A stretch of DNA of 64,000 bases from Aquirufa ecclesiirivi (GTDB taxonomy: Bacteria; Bacteroidota; Bacteroidia; Cytophagales; Spirosomataceae): positions 244,538 through 308,537 of the forward strand of contig NZ_JAANOP010000004.1 of NCBI RefSeq assembly GCF_011250515.1, given 5' to 3'. Below the pieces are notes generated by a model. It searched no databases, was not told where the DNA came from, and saw nothing but the letters and a program-made list of their open reading frames with translations. How positions within the stretch are numbered: the stretch's first letter is position 1; the number at the start of each line of letters is the position of its first letter. The position numbers and the translations under genes are program-made. Below, piece after piece: positions 25,009-34,576 of the stretch.

Positions 25009-27716
25009 TTTTGACGAGCCTTTTCTATCAATTCTTGGGCCTTTTTATCGGCCTCTTCCAATAAGGCATCCGCTTTACGGTCAGCTTCTTTTTTGAGTCG
25101 TTCCGCTATCTTTTGGGCAGCTATTTTCGCAAATGGGTTCTTGGCTTCTTCCACTAATCGGTCGGCATTGGCGTAAGCTTCTTGTCGCAATTTTTGGGAG
25201 AGCATTTCGGCTTCTTTTTTCATCGATTCTGCCTTGGCTTTAGCTTCATCCAATTGCTTATTTATCTGCTGTTTTGCTTCTTGTTTCACCAATTCTTTGG
25301 CTTGAGTCGTCACTGAACTGTTCGAGTTGCCTTGCGCATTGATGACATTGACCTTAAATTGAGGCTTTTGAACGGTACCACTGACCTTTATTTGCATTTT
25401 TAAGGCTTGTTGGATTTTCTCCAAATTAAGGTTGGGATTTAATTTGGCTAATTGTTGATTCAAACTAGCCGCCACGTCCGATTGTAGCGTTTTTGCTGGG
25501 ATGTCCGTTAGGATGTTGTATTCCAAACTTTGGTCTAAACCATTGGAGCCGTTGACTTGAAATTTGGTCAAATTCGTTTGAACTTCAAAGGGTTTGAATT
25601 GTAGCCTACCTTGCTTTATTTGAAAATTGAGGTGTGTTGGTTTTAGGGCTAGATTTTTTAATTGATCCCATTGGGTTAAGCTGACCAATTGATTAAAGCT
25701 AGTGGAATTTTTTAGATTAAAATCGATCAAATCCATATTTCCCTGGGCGTTGGTGCTCATGATATTGGGGGATAAATCGGGATTTAATTCTCCAGAATAG
25801 GTAAAGTCAACATTTACTTTACCTTGGGCAGCAGCGGCAATTGGCGCCAATTTTTGTACCAAGCTAAAGTATTTATGAGCTTCTTGAATGTTTAAATCTT
25901 GGATATTGAAAGCCCAATTAACCGAAGCGTTTTGATGATCTTTTTTGCTAAAAGTTCCGGTTGATTTCCAAGAAGCATTGGCCAATTGAAAGGATAGATC
26001 ATCCATCGAAATGACTTGATCAGCCAGGTGGATTTCCCCTTTTGCTTGACTAATGACCAAATCTTTGAAAAGTAGCTTACCGATGCTGGATTGAAAGGTG
26101 AAATCGATGTTTTTGGGGATTTGCAGATCCGCTGAAGAAGCCGTAGATGCCGAAGTGCTATTTTGGCTCTTCATCCACGGATTTAAATCCACTAAAGGAG
26201 ATTCCAGAGTTAAATTCCCAGTAATTTTATCATTTTTCAAGAAGTATAAGACATAATTTTGCAAACTACCGCTAGCTACGAATTCGGTATTGGCGACATT
26301 GCCTTCCAGTGTACTGATAATCAATGATTTAGGGTTTATCGTAGCAGCCGCATTCTTGATGTTGATTTTTTGCTGCGTTTCGCTATTACTGTATTGAATT
26401 TGGCGGGCATTAAAATATCCATTTGCTTTGCCTTTTGCTTGTTTAAAATCCTGCACATAACCATCTAGCTGTACATCACTTTGTAAGGTACCGCTCATTT
26501 GCGTGTTTTTTTGAGGGATAATTTTAGCAATTTCACCTAAGTTCAAAACTCCTTTCAGACCAGCTTTGAGGTAGGGGTTTGAAAGGGGTGTTTTTAAGAA
26601 CAAATTCGCTTGTATAGGCAGATTGTTCATGTATAATTGGAATTTTTTTAAGTTGATTATGGTATGGTCAGGAACACCATCTGGATTATCTATTTGCAGA
26701 TCCAGCTCCATTTGTTTAACACCTACGGGAACCTTAGCATAACTAAATGCCCCATTTGAGATACGTACATCCATTCCAAAGCCAGGCATCGAGCGACCGT
26801 TCATTTTACCTTTGGCATAACCCGATAGCGCAAAATCACCTGACGATTGAAGTTCTTGGAAGGAGTTTTGGTATAAAAGAGGAACAAGAGATAGGAAATC
26901 TTTTAGGGGAGATTTTAGGGCATGAAATTTGATGTCCATATCGATGGAAGTATCGGGCATGGCCACCCAGACATCAAAATGGATGGGTAATTCATTTAGG
27001 TATAAATCATTGTTTTTAAAAGCAAATTCCATTTTGGCAAAATTCATCTCAATCGGAGCTTCTAGTTTACCTTTTACTTCAGATAGGTAGGTTTTACCCA
27101 GAAACTCAAAACTTAGCTTTTCAACTTCAGTACTCGTGTTTAAGGTGAAAATATCCTTTGAAAAATCACCCGAACCTTCGTGATTTAATTGAACTAATTG
27201 GGTAGAAAATCCCCTCATTTGGTCAATGTAATTGATTTTTGAATCAATTAATTGATAATGATTCAGGGAAATGCGCATGTTTTGATCGGTTTTTTCTTTG
27301 GGGGAATCGGAAGGAGGAGCTTGATAAATATCCCAGTTCATTAGACCAGAAGGAAGAATGATTAAGTTGAATTGCGCCTGTTCCAGGATCACTTCTTGAA
27401 TCTCGATGTTCTTATCCAATAAATAGGCCAAGGGAGCTATTTGAATCGTTAGCTTAGGTATCTGAGCAAGGGTATCGTTCTTAAACTCATTTTTACCTAT
27501 GATGCTGCTGTTTTCAACTTCTATGCTTAATCTGGGAAAATGACGCAAAAGGCTGATAGAAGCATCTTCAAATTGGAATTTGGCTTTAAGTTTTTCATTC
27601 GCCGTTTTTGTAATCAGATCCTTGATTTCATTTTTATACATCATGGATATTCCCATCGCAGCGAAGATGAATAATAGGATGATACCTAAGAAAGAATAAA
27701 GGACTTTTTTTAACAT
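25005..27716 (-). CDS. AsmA-family envelope protein with C-terminal coiled coil
   Basis: 903 residues. One N-terminal membrane helix (LYSFLGIILLFIFAAMGISMMY) is followed by the AsmA pattern of long, repetitive beta-strand segments (FQFEDASISLLRHFPRLSIEVENSSIIG, ILEQAQFNLIILPSGLMNWDIY, NLGEIAKIIPQKN...SGTLQSDVQLDGYVQDF, GKVNVDFTYSGELNPDLSPNI). AsmA-like proteins form bridges between inner and outer membrane and are linked to lipid transport. The last 110 residues form an Ala/Glu/Lys-rich coiled coil (VKQEAKQQINKQLDEAKAKAES, KKEADRKADALLEEADKKAQ), an extra tail not in classic AsmA. Confidence 0.82.
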   Translation of the reverse strand: MLKKVLYSFLGIILLFIFAAMGISMMYKNEIKDLITKTANEKLKAKFQFEDASISLLRHFPRLSIEVENSSIIGKNEFKNDTLAQIPKLTIQIAPLAYLLDKNIEIQEVILEQAQFNLIILPSGLMNWDIYQAPPSDSPKEKTDQNMRISLNHYQLIDSKINYIDQMRGFSTQLVQLNHEGSGDFSKDIFTLNTSTEVEKLSFEFLGKTYLSEVKGKLEAPIEMNFAKMEFAFKNNDLYLNELPIHFDVWVAMPDTSIDMDIKFHALKSPLKDFLSLVPLLYQNSFQELQSSGDFALSGYAKGKMNGRSMPGFGMDVRISNGAFSYAKVPVGVKQMELDLQIDNPDGVPDHTIINLKKFQLYMNNLPIQANLFLKTPLSNPYLKAGLKGVLNLGEIAKIIPQKNTQMSGTLQSDVQLDGYVQDFKQAKGKANGYFNARQIQYSNSETQQKINIKNAAATINPKSLIISTLEGNVANTEFVASGSLQNYVLYFLKNDKITGNLTLESPLVDLNPWMKSQNSTSASTASSADLQIPKNIDFTFQSSIGKLLFKDLVISQAKGEIHLADQVISMDDLSFQLANASWKSTGTFSKKDHQNASVNWAFNIQDLNIQEAHKYFSLVQKLAPIAAAAQGKVNVDFTYSGELNPDLSPNIMSTNAQGNMDLIDFNLKNSTSFNQLVSLTQWDQLKNLALKPTHLNFQIKQGRLQFKPFEVQTNLTKFQVNGSNGLDQSLEYNILTDIPAKTLQSDVAASLNQQLAKLNPNLNLEKIQQALKMQIKVSGTVQKPQFKVNVINAQGNSNSSVTTQAKELVKQEAKQQINKQLDEAKAKAESMKKEAEMLSQKLRQEAYANADRLVEEAKNPFAKIAAQKIAERLKKEADRKADALLEEADKKAQELIEKARQN

Positions 27717-27853
27717 GGGAGAAATGCTTGTGGCGGTTAAAACTATTTTACTGGAATTTGGCTTAGCGAATGATTTAATTGGGTAAATCAGCTAGCATAG
27801 CTTAAATTTACGATTATTTTCTCAGTGGAAACCAACTCAATTATTTGATTTAT

Positions 27854-28681
27854 ATGAAACGATCTATTCAAGTATACGGTATAAGTAGCCTAATGATTCT
27901 TTTCGGTGCTTTGTTTGTTATTTCTTGTGCACAAAATGCTTTGACAGGAAAAAGTCAATTATCTCTAGTATCTGAGCAAGAAATCCAAGCACTTTCCTTG
28001 ACACAATACCAAGATTTTTTAAAGACGAGTACGGTTATTTCACCAGCCAAAGATGCCCAAGCGCAAATGGTTCAACGCGTAGGAAAGAAAATCACGGCCT
28101 CTGTGGAGAAGTATTTTGCTGAAAAAAACAACAAAGAGTTTTTGAAGGGTTATCAGTGGGAATACAATTTGGTTAAAAATGATACCACCATCAATGCTTG
28201 GTGTATGCCGGGTGGGAAAATCGTTGTTTATACTGGAATTTTGCCAGTGACTAAAAATGAAACGGCCTTGGCTTTTGTGATGGGACATGAAGTATCACAT
28301 GCTTTATTGCAGCATGGAAACAAGCGAATGAGTGAATCGATGATTCAGGAATTAGGTGGCACTGTTTTGTCAGCGGCTATTTCTAGTAAGCCGAAAGAAA
28401 CGCAAGATTTATTTATGCGAGCTTATGGCATTGGTACATCGGTAGGAATTATGTTGCCATTTTCGCGTGAACAAGAATTGGAAGCAGATAAATTTGGTTT
28501 AATGTGGGCTGCCAAATCAGGATACGACCCTTCAGAAGCTTCGGCATTTTGGGAGCGTATGCAAAAATCAAAATCAGGACAGGCTCCTCCTGAGTTTTTA
28601 AGTACCCACCCTTCCGATGCCACTCGAATTCAGAAAATTAAAGAATACCTGCCAGAAGCGCTTAAATATTATAAAAAGTAA
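27854..28681 (+). CDS. M48-family zinc metalloprotease lipoprotein
   Basis: 275 residues from the ATG at 27854 (a TTG nine bases upstream is open but unlikely). The lipobox VISC places the lipid anchor at Cys25. The catalytic HExxH is HEVSH at 145-149, with the third zinc ligand in QELEADKFGL and the WERMQK...PEFLSTHPSDATRI C-terminus typical of the LoiP/YcaL/Oma1 periplasmic group. These proteases handle misassembled outer-membrane proteins. It is divergent from the AsmA-like gene, and the barrel gene at 28776 follows closely. Confidence 0.88.
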   Translation: MKRSIQVYGISSLMILFGALFVISCAQNALTGKSQLSLVSEQEIQALSLTQYQDFLKTSTVISPAKDAQAQMVQRVGKKITASVEKYFAEKNNKEFLKGYQWEYNLVKNDTTINAWCMPGGKIVVYTGILPVTKNETALAFVMGHEVSHALLQHGNKRMSESMIQELGGTVLSAAISSKPKETQDLFMRAYGIGTSVGIMLPFSREQELEADKFGLMWAAKSGYDPSEASAFWERMQKSKSGQAPPEFLSTHPSDATRIQKIKEYLPEALKYYKK

Positions 28682-28775
28682 CCCATTTAAGATCAGCGAT
28701 CTATGGGATTCGAGTATTTATTCAAGTAAATTCATGGCCAATGGCCTTCCTTGTGCTTACTTACAATCAACCAAC

Positions 28776-29507
28776 ATGAAAAAAATTGCTTTTGTTTTAT
28801 TATTGCTACCAAGCATATTGTGGGCACAAAAAACATCCAAGAATAGTATTAAAATAAATTTGAGTTCTTTATTACTAAGGAACTATAATTTCACTTATGA
28901 ACGTAGCATAAGCAAGCACATGTCATTTTCACTTGGATTTAGAACCATGCCTTATGGGGAGGTGCCTATGGAAGGGACGATTACTGAGCAAATTGATGAT
29001 AAATCGATCAATTTATCCCGAATGAAATTAGGGAATATTGCGATTACTCCTGAAATCAGGTACTATTTTAGTAGTAAGGGAAATCAAGGGTTTTATGCGG
29101 CACCTTACGCAAGGTATTTAGTATATGATCTAACGGCACCTATCACAGTTGAGGATAAAACGAGTGGTCAATTAGTACAAGTAGATCGGGATTTCAAAGG
29201 GAAAATAACATCCATGAATGGTGGTTTGATGTTCGGAATTCAATATCCTATTTGGAAGAATCGCATGGTGTTTGATTTTTGGATTGTTGGAGCTCATTTT
29301 GGAACTAGCACGGGAATATTAACGGCCGAATTTAATCCGGCATTAAGTACGGATGAGCAAGCCATATTACAGAGAGAAGTGGATAATTTGGATACTTCAC
29401 CATTTAAATCTGTGGGTAAAGTGACGGCAAATAGGGCTCAAATTAATACAGAGGGTCCATGGTTTGGAGTGAGAGGATTGGGGATAAATTTGGGCTTTAA
29501 GTTTTAA
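28776..29507 (+). CDS. small outer-membrane beta-barrel protein (DUF3575-like)
   Basis: 243 residues from the ATG at 28776. The frame is open upstream into the M48 gene, but this ATG begins a clear signal peptide (MKKIAFVLLLLPSILWAQ). The mature part is a run of amphipathic strands beginning SIKINLSSLLLRNYNFTYERSI and ending WFGVRGLGINLGFKF with a terminal Phe, as in outer-membrane barrels. It resembles DUF3575-type proteins; no enzymatic motif is visible. It likely shares a transcript with the M48 protease. Confidence 0.7.
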   Translation: MKKIAFVLLLLPSILWAQKTSKNSIKINLSSLLLRNYNFTYERSISKHMSFSLGFRTMPYGEVPMEGTITEQIDDKSINLSRMKLGNIAITPEIRYYFSSKGNQGFYAAPYARYLVYDLTAPITVEDKTSGQLVQVDRDFKGKITSMNGGLMFGIQYPIWKNRMVFDFWIVGAHFGTSTGILTAEFNPALSTDEQAILQREVDNLDTSPFKSVGKVTANRAQINTEGPWFGVRGLGINLGFKF

Positions 29508-29598
29508 AAATAGCTGGAGTTTTATGTTTTCTTAATCTTGGGTATATCCATTATTACCGATTTTATCTTACATTTAACGTGTAACCTATTTAATCAAC

Positions 29599-30765
29599 AT
29601 GAAACTTCCCAGTTTGGGAGCAGGCTTCTTTGTCTGCTTGTGCTTTATTTTTAGTTCCCTCACTGCCCAAGTTCCCGGTGTTATCGTAGCACATAGTCCA
29701 GCTTCCAGCGGTCAGTACATTGGTTCTCCCAGTATTTGTATTTTATCAAATGGCGATTATTTAGCCTCACACGATTTTTTTGGACCCAAATCTACGGAAC
29801 ATAGCTCTGCGGTTTCTAGGGTATATGTATCCAAAAATAAAGGTAAATCTTGGGTTCAAATTAGCCAGATTCAAGGCCAATTTTGGTCTAAGTTGTTTGA
29901 GTTTAGAGGCAAACTTTACATCATGGGCACCAATAAGCACCATGGGAATACCATTATTCGTAATTCTACTGATGGTGGCTATACTTGGTCGGAACCCGTA
30001 GATGCACAACATGGACTTTTATTAGAAGGAGAATACCATTGCGCACCCATGCCTTTCTTAGAGCATGATGGGCGTTTATGGAGGGCCATGGAGGATGCGA
30101 TGGGAACTGTGAAAAAATGGGGAAAAAGGTATGGAACATTTATGATGTCCATGCCATTGGATGCAGATCCTATGTTGGCGGCCAGTTGGACAAAGACGAA
30201 TGTTCTACGTTATGATTCGACCTATTTGGACAACCATTTTGGAGCATGGATTGAAGGAAATGCGGTATTAGATCCCATGGGACAAGTTTGGAATATCTTG
30301 AGGGTAGATAATAAATCGACGATGGATGAGTTTGCCGCTATGGTAAAGATTAGTGCCGACGGCAAAGAGTCTAGTTTTGATCAAAAAAATGGCTTTATTC
30401 GTTTTCCTGGTGGCGCCAAAAAATTCACCATTCGTTATGATCCCCTTTCTAAACGATATTGGACTATTTCTAATGTGATATCCGACTCCACCAAAGTGAA
30501 GCATCAAGGTAAAAACCCTGCTTCCTTTAGAAATACTTTGGCCTTATGTTTTTCCTATGATTTGAAAAATTGGGAAGTTAAAATGGTGATTTTTGAGCAT
30601 CCTGATGAAATCAAGCATGGTTTCCAATATGTGGACTGGCAATTTCAAGGTAAACATATGGTATTGGCTTGCAGAACGGCCTATGACGATGCTGAAGGAG
30701 GAGCGCATAATAACCATGATGCGAATTACTTGACTTTTTATCGAATCAAACGTTTTAGAAAATAA
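29599..30765 (+). CDS. sialidase-like (BNR/Asp-box) exported protein
   Basis: 388 residues with a signal peptide (MKLPSLGAGFFVCLCFIFSSLTAQ). Two Asp-box-type turns are visible (SKNKGKSW and STDGGYTW) in a sialidase-fold propeller. The Arg triad of true sialidases cannot be assigned with confidence, so it may be an exo-sialidase, another glycoside hydrolase of this fold, or a binding protein. It is followed 23 bases later by the alkaline-phosphatase-fold gene, suggesting an operon. Confidence 0.7.
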   Translation: MKLPSLGAGFFVCLCFIFSSLTAQVPGVIVAHSPASSGQYIGSPSICILSNGDYLASHDFFGPKSTEHSSAVSRVYVSKNKGKSWVQISQIQGQFWSKLFEFRGKLYIMGTNKHHGNTIIRNSTDGGYTWSEPVDAQHGLLLEGEYHCAPMPFLEHDGRLWRAMEDAMGTVKKWGKRYGTFMMSMPLDADPMLAASWTKTNVLRYDSTYLDNHFGAWIEGNAVLDPMGQVWNILRVDNKSTMDEFAAMVKISADGKESSFDQKNGFIRFPGGAKKFTIRYDPLSKRYWTISNVISDSTKVKHQGKNPASFRNTLALCFSYDLKNWEVKMVIFEHPDEIKHGFQYVDWQFQGKHMVLACRTAYDDAEGGAHNNHDANYLTFYRIKRFRK

Positions 30766-30788
30766 TTCACCTATTTATTATCATATTT

Positions 30789-31856
30789 ATGAAACAAATT
30801 GTTTGCTTGGTTTTTGTTTTATTAGCTCAAACCTCGTTTATTTTAGCTCAAAAAGCACCTGAGAATCGGGTGATTGTCATTACGACAGATGGACTACGTT
30901 GGCAGGATGTGTTTAAAGGTATGGATACGACTTTGGCGAAGAACAAGGCATATCATCATGGAGATAGTTTAGCTATTTTTACGAAGTTTTGGGACCATGA
31001 TTTAGCTACTCGAAGAAAGAAATTGATGCCCTTTTTGTGGGGTGAATTAGCTCAGAAAGGGCAAATTCATGGTAATAGAGCCTTGGGAAATCGGGTAGAT
31101 GTGGCTAATCCACATTGGTTTTCCTATCCTGGATATAGTGAGTTACTGACTGGTCAAGTGGATACAGCGGTGAATTCCAATGAGTATAAACCTAATCCCA
31201 ATACCAATTTTTTTGAGTATTTAAATCAATTGCCAGCCTATAAAAATCAAGTAGTTGCTTTTGGTGCTTGGGATGCCTTTGATCGGATTTTAAATGAAAA
31301 GAGGGCTGGTTTTCCTGTGATTAATGGATATGATGTATATCCCAACTTGCATCAGGATCCTCAAATGAAATTGATTTCTGATATGTTGAGTCAATCGTTT
31401 CGAGTATTTGGAGATGTGGAAAGTCAAGATGTATTCATTCATTTTCAGGCTATGCAGTATTTGAAGACGAAAAAGCCTAAAGCCATGTATATTTCTTATG
31501 GTGAAACGGATGAGTTTGCTCATGAAGGGGCCTATCAGCATTATTTACAGGCAGTTCATCATTTTGATACTTGGTTAAAGGAAATATGGGATTTTGTTCA
31601 AACAGATCCATTATATAAAGGTAAAACGACGATCTTAATTACGACGGATCATGGTAGGGGAGACATTATCAAAGATCAATGGAAGTCGCACGGTAAAAAA
31701 GTACAAGATTCACATGAGATATGGTTTGCTATATTAGGAGCGGGTGTGGAGCCTGTGGGAGAAGTGAATCAGGTGGCTCAAATTTATCAAAAGGACTTAA
31801 TTCATAGGTTAGCAGAAAAGCTACATATAAGCTTCAAAAGCGAGCGTAAAGAGTAA
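30789..31856 (+). CDS. alkaline-phosphatase-superfamily hydrolase, exported
   Basis: 355 residues with a signal peptide (MKQIVCLVFVLLAQTSFILAQ). The metal-site segments of the superfamily are all present: TTDGLRWQDVF (first Asp), YPGYSELLTGQ (probable nucleophile Ser), ISYGETDEFAHEG (Asp and His), LITTDHGRGD (Asp-His) and SHEIWFAILGAG (His). There is no formylglycine signature, so it is more like a phosphodiesterase or phosphatase than an S1 sulfatase. It is the last gene before the palindrome array, which begins about 25 bases after its stop. Confidence 0.8.
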   Translation: MKQIVCLVFVLLAQTSFILAQKAPENRVIVITTDGLRWQDVFKGMDTTLAKNKAYHHGDSLAIFTKFWDHDLATRRKKLMPFLWGELAQKGQIHGNRALGNRVDVANPHWFSYPGYSELLTGQVDTAVNSNEYKPNPNTNFFEYLNQLPAYKNQVVAFGAWDAFDRILNEKRAGFPVINGYDVYPNLHQDPQMKLISDMLSQSFRVFGDVESQDVFIHFQAMQYLKTKKPKAMYISYGETDEFAHEGAYQHYLQAVHHFDTWLKEIWDFVQTDPLYKGKTTILITTDHGRGDIIKDQWKSHGKKVQDSHEIWFAILGAGVEPVGEVNQVAQIYQKDLIHRLAEKLHISFKSERKE

Positions 31857-31880
31857 GGAAATTTGGATAACGTTGAAGGA

Positions 31881-33069
31881 AATATAGCAGCACAGGGTTT
31901 AAACCCTGTGCTATTCTGTTTTAGGATTATTGTAGAGTTTGCCTCAGGTGTAATATAGCACTGGGTTTAAACCCAGTGCTGTTTTGTTTCAGGATTTTGT
32001 AGAGTTTGCCTCAGGTGTAATATGGCCCAGGGTTTAAACCCAGTGCTATTCTGTTTCAGGATTTTGTAGAGTTTACCTCAGGTGTAATATAGCCCAGGGT
32101 TTAAACCCAGTGCTGTTTGTTTTAGGATTTTGTAGAGTTTGCCTCAGGTGTAATATAGCACAGGGTTTAAACCCTGTACTGTCCCGTTTAAGGATTATTA
32201 TAGAGTTTACCTCAGGTGTAATATAGCACTGGGTTTAAACCCAGTGCTATTCTGTTTCAGGATTTTGTAGAGTTTACGGCAGGTGTAATATAGCACTGGG
32301 TTTAAACCCAGTGCTGTTTTGTTTCAGGATTTTGTAGAGTTTGCCTCAGGTGTAATATAGCACTGGGTTTAAACCCAGTGCTGTTTTGTTTCAGGATTAT
32401 TATAGAGTTTACCTCAGGTGTAATATGGCCCAGGGTTTAAACCCTGGGCTGTCCCGTTTTAGGATTATTATAGAGTTTGCCTCAGGTGTAATATAGCCCA
32501 GGGTTTAAACCCTGGGCTATTCTGTTTTAGGATTTTGTAGAGTTTGCCTCAGGTGTAATATGGCCCAGGGTTTAAACCCTGGGCTGTTTTGTTTTAGGAT
32601 TTTTGTAGAGTTTACGGCAGGTGTAATATAGCACTGGGTTTAAACCCAGTGCTGTTTTGTTTCAGGATTTTGTAGAGTTTGCCTCAGGTGTAATATGGCC
32701 CAGGGTTTAAACCCTGGGCTGTTTCATTTTAGGATTTTTGTAGAGTTTGCCTCAGGTGTAATATAGCCCAGGGTTTAAACCCTGGGCTGTCCCGTTTAAG
32801 GATTATTAAAGAGTTAGCCTCAGGTGTAATATAGTACAGGGTTTAAACCCTGGGCTGTCCTGTTTAAGGATTATTATAGAGTTTGCCTCAGGTGTAATAT
32901 AGCCCAGGGTTTAAACCCTGGGCTGTCCCATTTAAGGATTATTGTAGAGTTTACCTCAGGTGTAATATAGCACTGGGTTTAAACCCAGTGCTATTCTGTT
33001 TCAGGATTTTTGTATAGTTTACCTCAGGTATATAAAAAGGCCCAGGGTTTAAACCCTGGGCCTTTTTAT
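31881..33069. repeat. tandem array of 18 long palindromes, 66-68 bp period, non-coding
   Basis: Eighteen copies of a palindrome centred on GGGTTTAAACCC repeat with a start-to-start distance of 66-68 bp. Between them is a conserved linker with consensus GTTTCAGGATTTTGTAGAG, then TTTGCCTCAGGTGTAATAT. The outer arms come in three classes: AGCACAGGG/CCCTGTGCT, AGCACTGGG/CCCAGTGCT and AGCCCAGGG/CCCTGGGCT. Arms within one copy usually match, so most copies are perfect 24-bp palindromes; the third, fourth, fifth and fifteenth are imperfect. The period is not a multiple of three and no long frame crosses it. It fills the gap between convergent genes. The linkers are conserved, so it is not CRISPR. 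Confidence 0.95.
33032..33069. terminator. bidirectional terminator formed by the last palindrome of the array
   Basis: This copy is a perfect 38-bp palindrome: ATAAAAAGGCCCAGGG and its complement around TTTAAA, with A runs on one side and T runs on the other. It lies 20 bases beyond the stop of the PorP/SprF gene at 33089. It is the only copy in the array flanked by classic terminator tracts. Confidence 0.85.
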
Positions 33070-33088
33070 GTTAGTTGATTAAGTATTC

Positions 33089-34072
33089 TTATGGTTTCAC
33101 GTCAGAATCGCTAGCTGGAGCTACTACTGCTTTTTTAAAGAATGAGAATCTCAAAGCGATTTCGTGTGTTTGTGTACTTACTTTACTGATATTTGAAATA
33201 GGTAACTCGTATACATAACCTAAATAGATTTTTTTGGAGGCTTGCATCCCAAGACGTAAACCGTAGCTATCTTTATTACGGTAACTTAAACCAATGTCTA
33301 ATTTTTCCTTAATTTGAACGTTCAAATTGATGTCCCAGCTCAATGGCACATCTGCTGCTAATCGCACTAATGTACTCGGGTATAAATTGATATTATTACC
33401 CATTTTGATTTTTGTACCTACCATGGTGTAGAAATAATCTACGTCTTTGTAAGCTCCACTAGCTGAACCGAAATCGTATTTGAATACACGAGGCTGCGAA
33501 ATACTAACAAATAAACCATCTCCTTTACTGAAACGTAAACCCCAACCTGTATTAAACTTAAGGCCAGTAGAAATATCTTGAGCAAAAAGCGCATCATTTG
33601 GATTAACTAAGCGAATGGAAGACCAATTTAATGCCAAATTTGAAAATCCTCCACGGATACCACCTGACATTTTCCATTTGTCATTTAAAGAGACGTGGTA
33701 TGCGAAATCTGCACCGATGTTGGTTGTTTTCACTGGACCAGCCTGATCCACCATGGCGATGAAACCTAATCCCTTTTTTTCTCCCCATTTAATATTCGCA
33801 GTAGCAGCGATTGTCTTTGGAGCTCCTTCAATTCCAATCCATTGTTGTCTGTTGATGAATACCACTTCAGAGTTCTCTGTAGAACCAGAATGTGCAGGAG
33901 TAATGATTTGTGGATTGAAACGGTACAAATTGTACATACTTTCAATTTGTGCCTGTGATGAATAACTCCATGAAAGCAAAATACCCAAAAGGAGGTAAGT
34001 AAGGGCCAAGCGGCCCCAACTTTGCCTTTTTTGATCTACTCTCAGTTTAAAATTTATATAATTATAGAACAT
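33089..34072 (-). CDS. PorP/SprF-family type IX secretion partner (copy 1)
   Basis: 327 residues with a signal peptide ending near SYSSQA. The PorP/SprF opening is clear (QIESMYNLYRFNPQIITPAHSGSTENSEVVFINRQQWIGIEGAP) and a barrel follows, closing with THEIALRFSFF. In gliding Bacteroidota these outer-membrane proteins are encoded just after a CHU_C-type cargo and help its secretion or surface attachment, as SprF does for SprB. Here the cargo gene ends 9 bases upstream. It is strongly similar over its full length to the second copy at 35429-36388. Confidence 0.9.
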   Translation of the reverse strand: MFYNYINFKLRVDQKRQSWGRLALTYLLLGILLSWSYSSQAQIESMYNLYRFNPQIITPAHSGSTENSEVVFINRQQWIGIEGAPKTIAATANIKWGEKKGLGFIAMVDQAGPVKTTNIGADFAYHVSLNDKWKMSGGIRGGFSNLALNWSSIRLVNPNDALFAQDISTGLKFNTGWGLRFSKGDGLFVSISQPRVFKYDFGSASGAYKDVDYFYTMVGTKIKMGNNINLYPSTLVRLAADVPLSWDINLNVQIKEKLDIGLSYRNKDSYGLRLGMQASKKIYLGYVYELPISNISKVSTQTHEIALRFSFFKKAVVAPASDSDVKP

Positions 34073-34081
34073 TGTGTTACT

Positions 34082-34576
34082 TTACTTTACTGCTAATCTG
34101 TTGATAAGTACGTATGTCGATATGTTTTCCTTTTGTCCATAAAAATCTATTACGTAATAATAGATGCCATCTGGAAGGAGCTTGCCATCGCTAGTTGATT
34201 CCGAAGTGAGGTATTCGCCACCCCAATCATTGGTATAGTTTTCTTTTTCAAAAACTAAATTTCCCCAGCGATTAAAAATGCTTAGCTTATTCTTAAGCCC
34301 TAAGATTCCGTCAATGACTAATTTGTCATTCTTTCCATCACCATTCGGCGTGATTCCCTGAGGAATAATACCAATGGTCTCGATATTTTCAGTGCGGAAC
34401 TTGTTTTTATCACCAGTAGGAATGACAATTTGACCTTTCAGACTAGAATCTGTCATTGCCATTGTACGGGTCATTGTAGGAGAAATGCTAGAAGAAAAAC
34501 GCGTCTTGGCAAGAACCTCTAGATTCATCAAAACAAATCCTGATGTAAACAAAAGAGAAACTCTTATTGTTTTCAT
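34082..34576 (-). CDS. minimal type IX cargo: signal peptide plus gliding-type C-terminal domain
   Basis: 164 residues from the ATG at 34576, which begins a signal peptide (MKTIRVSLLFTSGFVLMNLEVLAK). Only about 45 residues separate the signal from a full CHU_C domain (IIPQGITPNGDGKNDKLVI, LSIFNRWGNLVFE, DGIYYYVIDFYG, NISTYVLINRLAVK). This domain is the type B C-terminal secretion signal of the type IX system. It closely matches the end of the 2232-residue adhesin at 36416-43114. With almost no passenger it may be a remnant of a larger adhesin or a small surface peptide. Confidence 0.85.
   Translation of the reverse strand: MKTIRVSLLFTSGFVLMNLEVLAKTRFSSSISPTMTRTMAMTDSSLKGQIVIPTGDKNKFRTENIETIGIIPQGITPNGDGKNDKLVIDGILGLKNKLSIFNRWGNLVFEKENYTNDWGGEYLTSESTSDGKLLPDGIYYYVIDFYGQKENISTYVLINRLAVK

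Noticed and set aside
31881..33069. CRISPR array
   Set aside because: The segments between palindromes are conserved copies, not unique spacers, and there are no cas genes in the window.
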